Positions 14,045 through 14,254 of a DNA stretch of 14,254 nt are shown in pieces. This DNA comes from Rhodospirillaceae bacterium. Its GTDB lineage: Bacteria; Pseudomonadota; Alphaproteobacteria; Rhodospirillales; Magnetovibrionaceae. Position 1 is the first letter of the stretch. Each line of letters opens with the position of its first letter. The notes beneath the pieces were generated by a model that saw nothing but the letters and a program-made list of their open reading frames with translations, was not told where the DNA came from and ran no database searches. The position numbers were made by a program, and so were the translations under genes. Location of the stretch: NCBI GenBank assembly GCA_029881835.1, contig JAOULV010000010.1:1-14254 (forward strand). Reading direction: 5' to 3'.

Positions 14045-14254
14045 TACTATGTCCGATATTATGATTATGACAAAAGACCCGGTTGATGACGGCGAAGCGG
14101 AAACTATTTCTCGCGCAATTTATTCCGGGGCCTCGTCCGCCATAATCAGCTTTAATTCCAAATCACGAAGAATATTTTTGGTCAGGTTTGACCCCGATAT
14201 AGACACCCCCCAATCAATACTAGAAGCCGCACGCTCGATCAGGGCTGATGCGGT
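14037..14254 (+). CDS. Unknown protein, N-terminal part only
   Basis: The ORF opens at ATG 14037, overlapping the DUF1491 stop by 8 nt, and runs off the window after 72 codons. Several in-frame ATGs (14037, 14049, 14061, 14067) make the exact start uncertain. Residues 20-70 show a beta-alpha pattern with IFLVRFDPDID then SILEAARSI, resembling the second half of a heavy-metal-associated (ferredoxin-like) domain, but no Cys pair is present. This could be a degenerate HMA-like domain at the front of a larger protein, or chance. Function is not recognised. Confidence 0.6.
   Translation, partial: MSDTMSDIMIMTKDPVDDGEAETISRAIYSGASSAIISFNSKSRRIFLVRFDPDIDTPQSILEAARSIRADA

Noticed and set aside
1..14254. 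CRISPR arrays, tRNA or rRNA genes, insertion sequences, phage genes
   Set aside because: No regularly spaced repeats, cloverleaf-type segments, transposase or phage motifs were seen on either strand.

Overview
The window looks like a chromosomal housekeeping segment of an alphaproteobacterium of moderate G+C. The evidence is a DUF1491 gene directly after rodA, the gene order (serB facing away from miaA, then ilvIHC, leuA and mreBCD-mrdA-rodA), and IlvI and LeuA proteins of the usual alphaproteobacterial type. My impression is Rhodospirillales-like, but that is inferred from gene order and not from any search. No rRNA, tRNA, CRISPR array, insertion sequence or phage gene was found.

Layout: (1) 1-844, minus strand: serB (phosphoserine phosphatase), cut at its 3' end by the window edge, divergent from miaA (tRNA A37 dimethylallyltransferase, about 903-1844). 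(2) 1869-1954: a GC-rich hairpin, then a 16-bp tandem repeat in the leader of the next operon. (3) 1955-5318: ilvI-ilvH-ilvC, acetohydroxyacid synthase and ketol-acid reductoisomerase, closed by a clear bidirectional terminator at 5344-5378. (4) 5391-5891, minus strand: a 166-residue protein that reads as an antitoxin half joined to a RelE/ParE-type toxin half. (5) 5892-6364: a regulatory region holding divergent promoter candidates, two inverted repeats, and a 49-codon ORF (6102-6251) with 10 Leu in 17 residues, followed by a hairpin. This has the layout of a leucine attenuator. (6) 6365-7918: leuA. (7) 7919-8077: a long hairpin and a possible mreB promoter. (8) 8078-13693: mreB, then mreC-mreD-mrdA-rodA, the rod-shape elongasome. 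(9) 13694-14254: a DUF1491 gene and the start of an overlapping unknown ORF.

Together the ilv genes and leuA supply the branched-chain pathway: IlvIH makes acetolactate, IlvC reduces it, and LeuA diverts 2-ketoisovalerate to leucine. MreBCD, PBP2 and RodA make lateral-wall peptidoglycan. The two least ordinary parts are the predicted leuA leader peptide and attenuator, and the single-chain toxin-antitoxin-like gene between ilvC and that leader. Both rest on reading the sequence alone.
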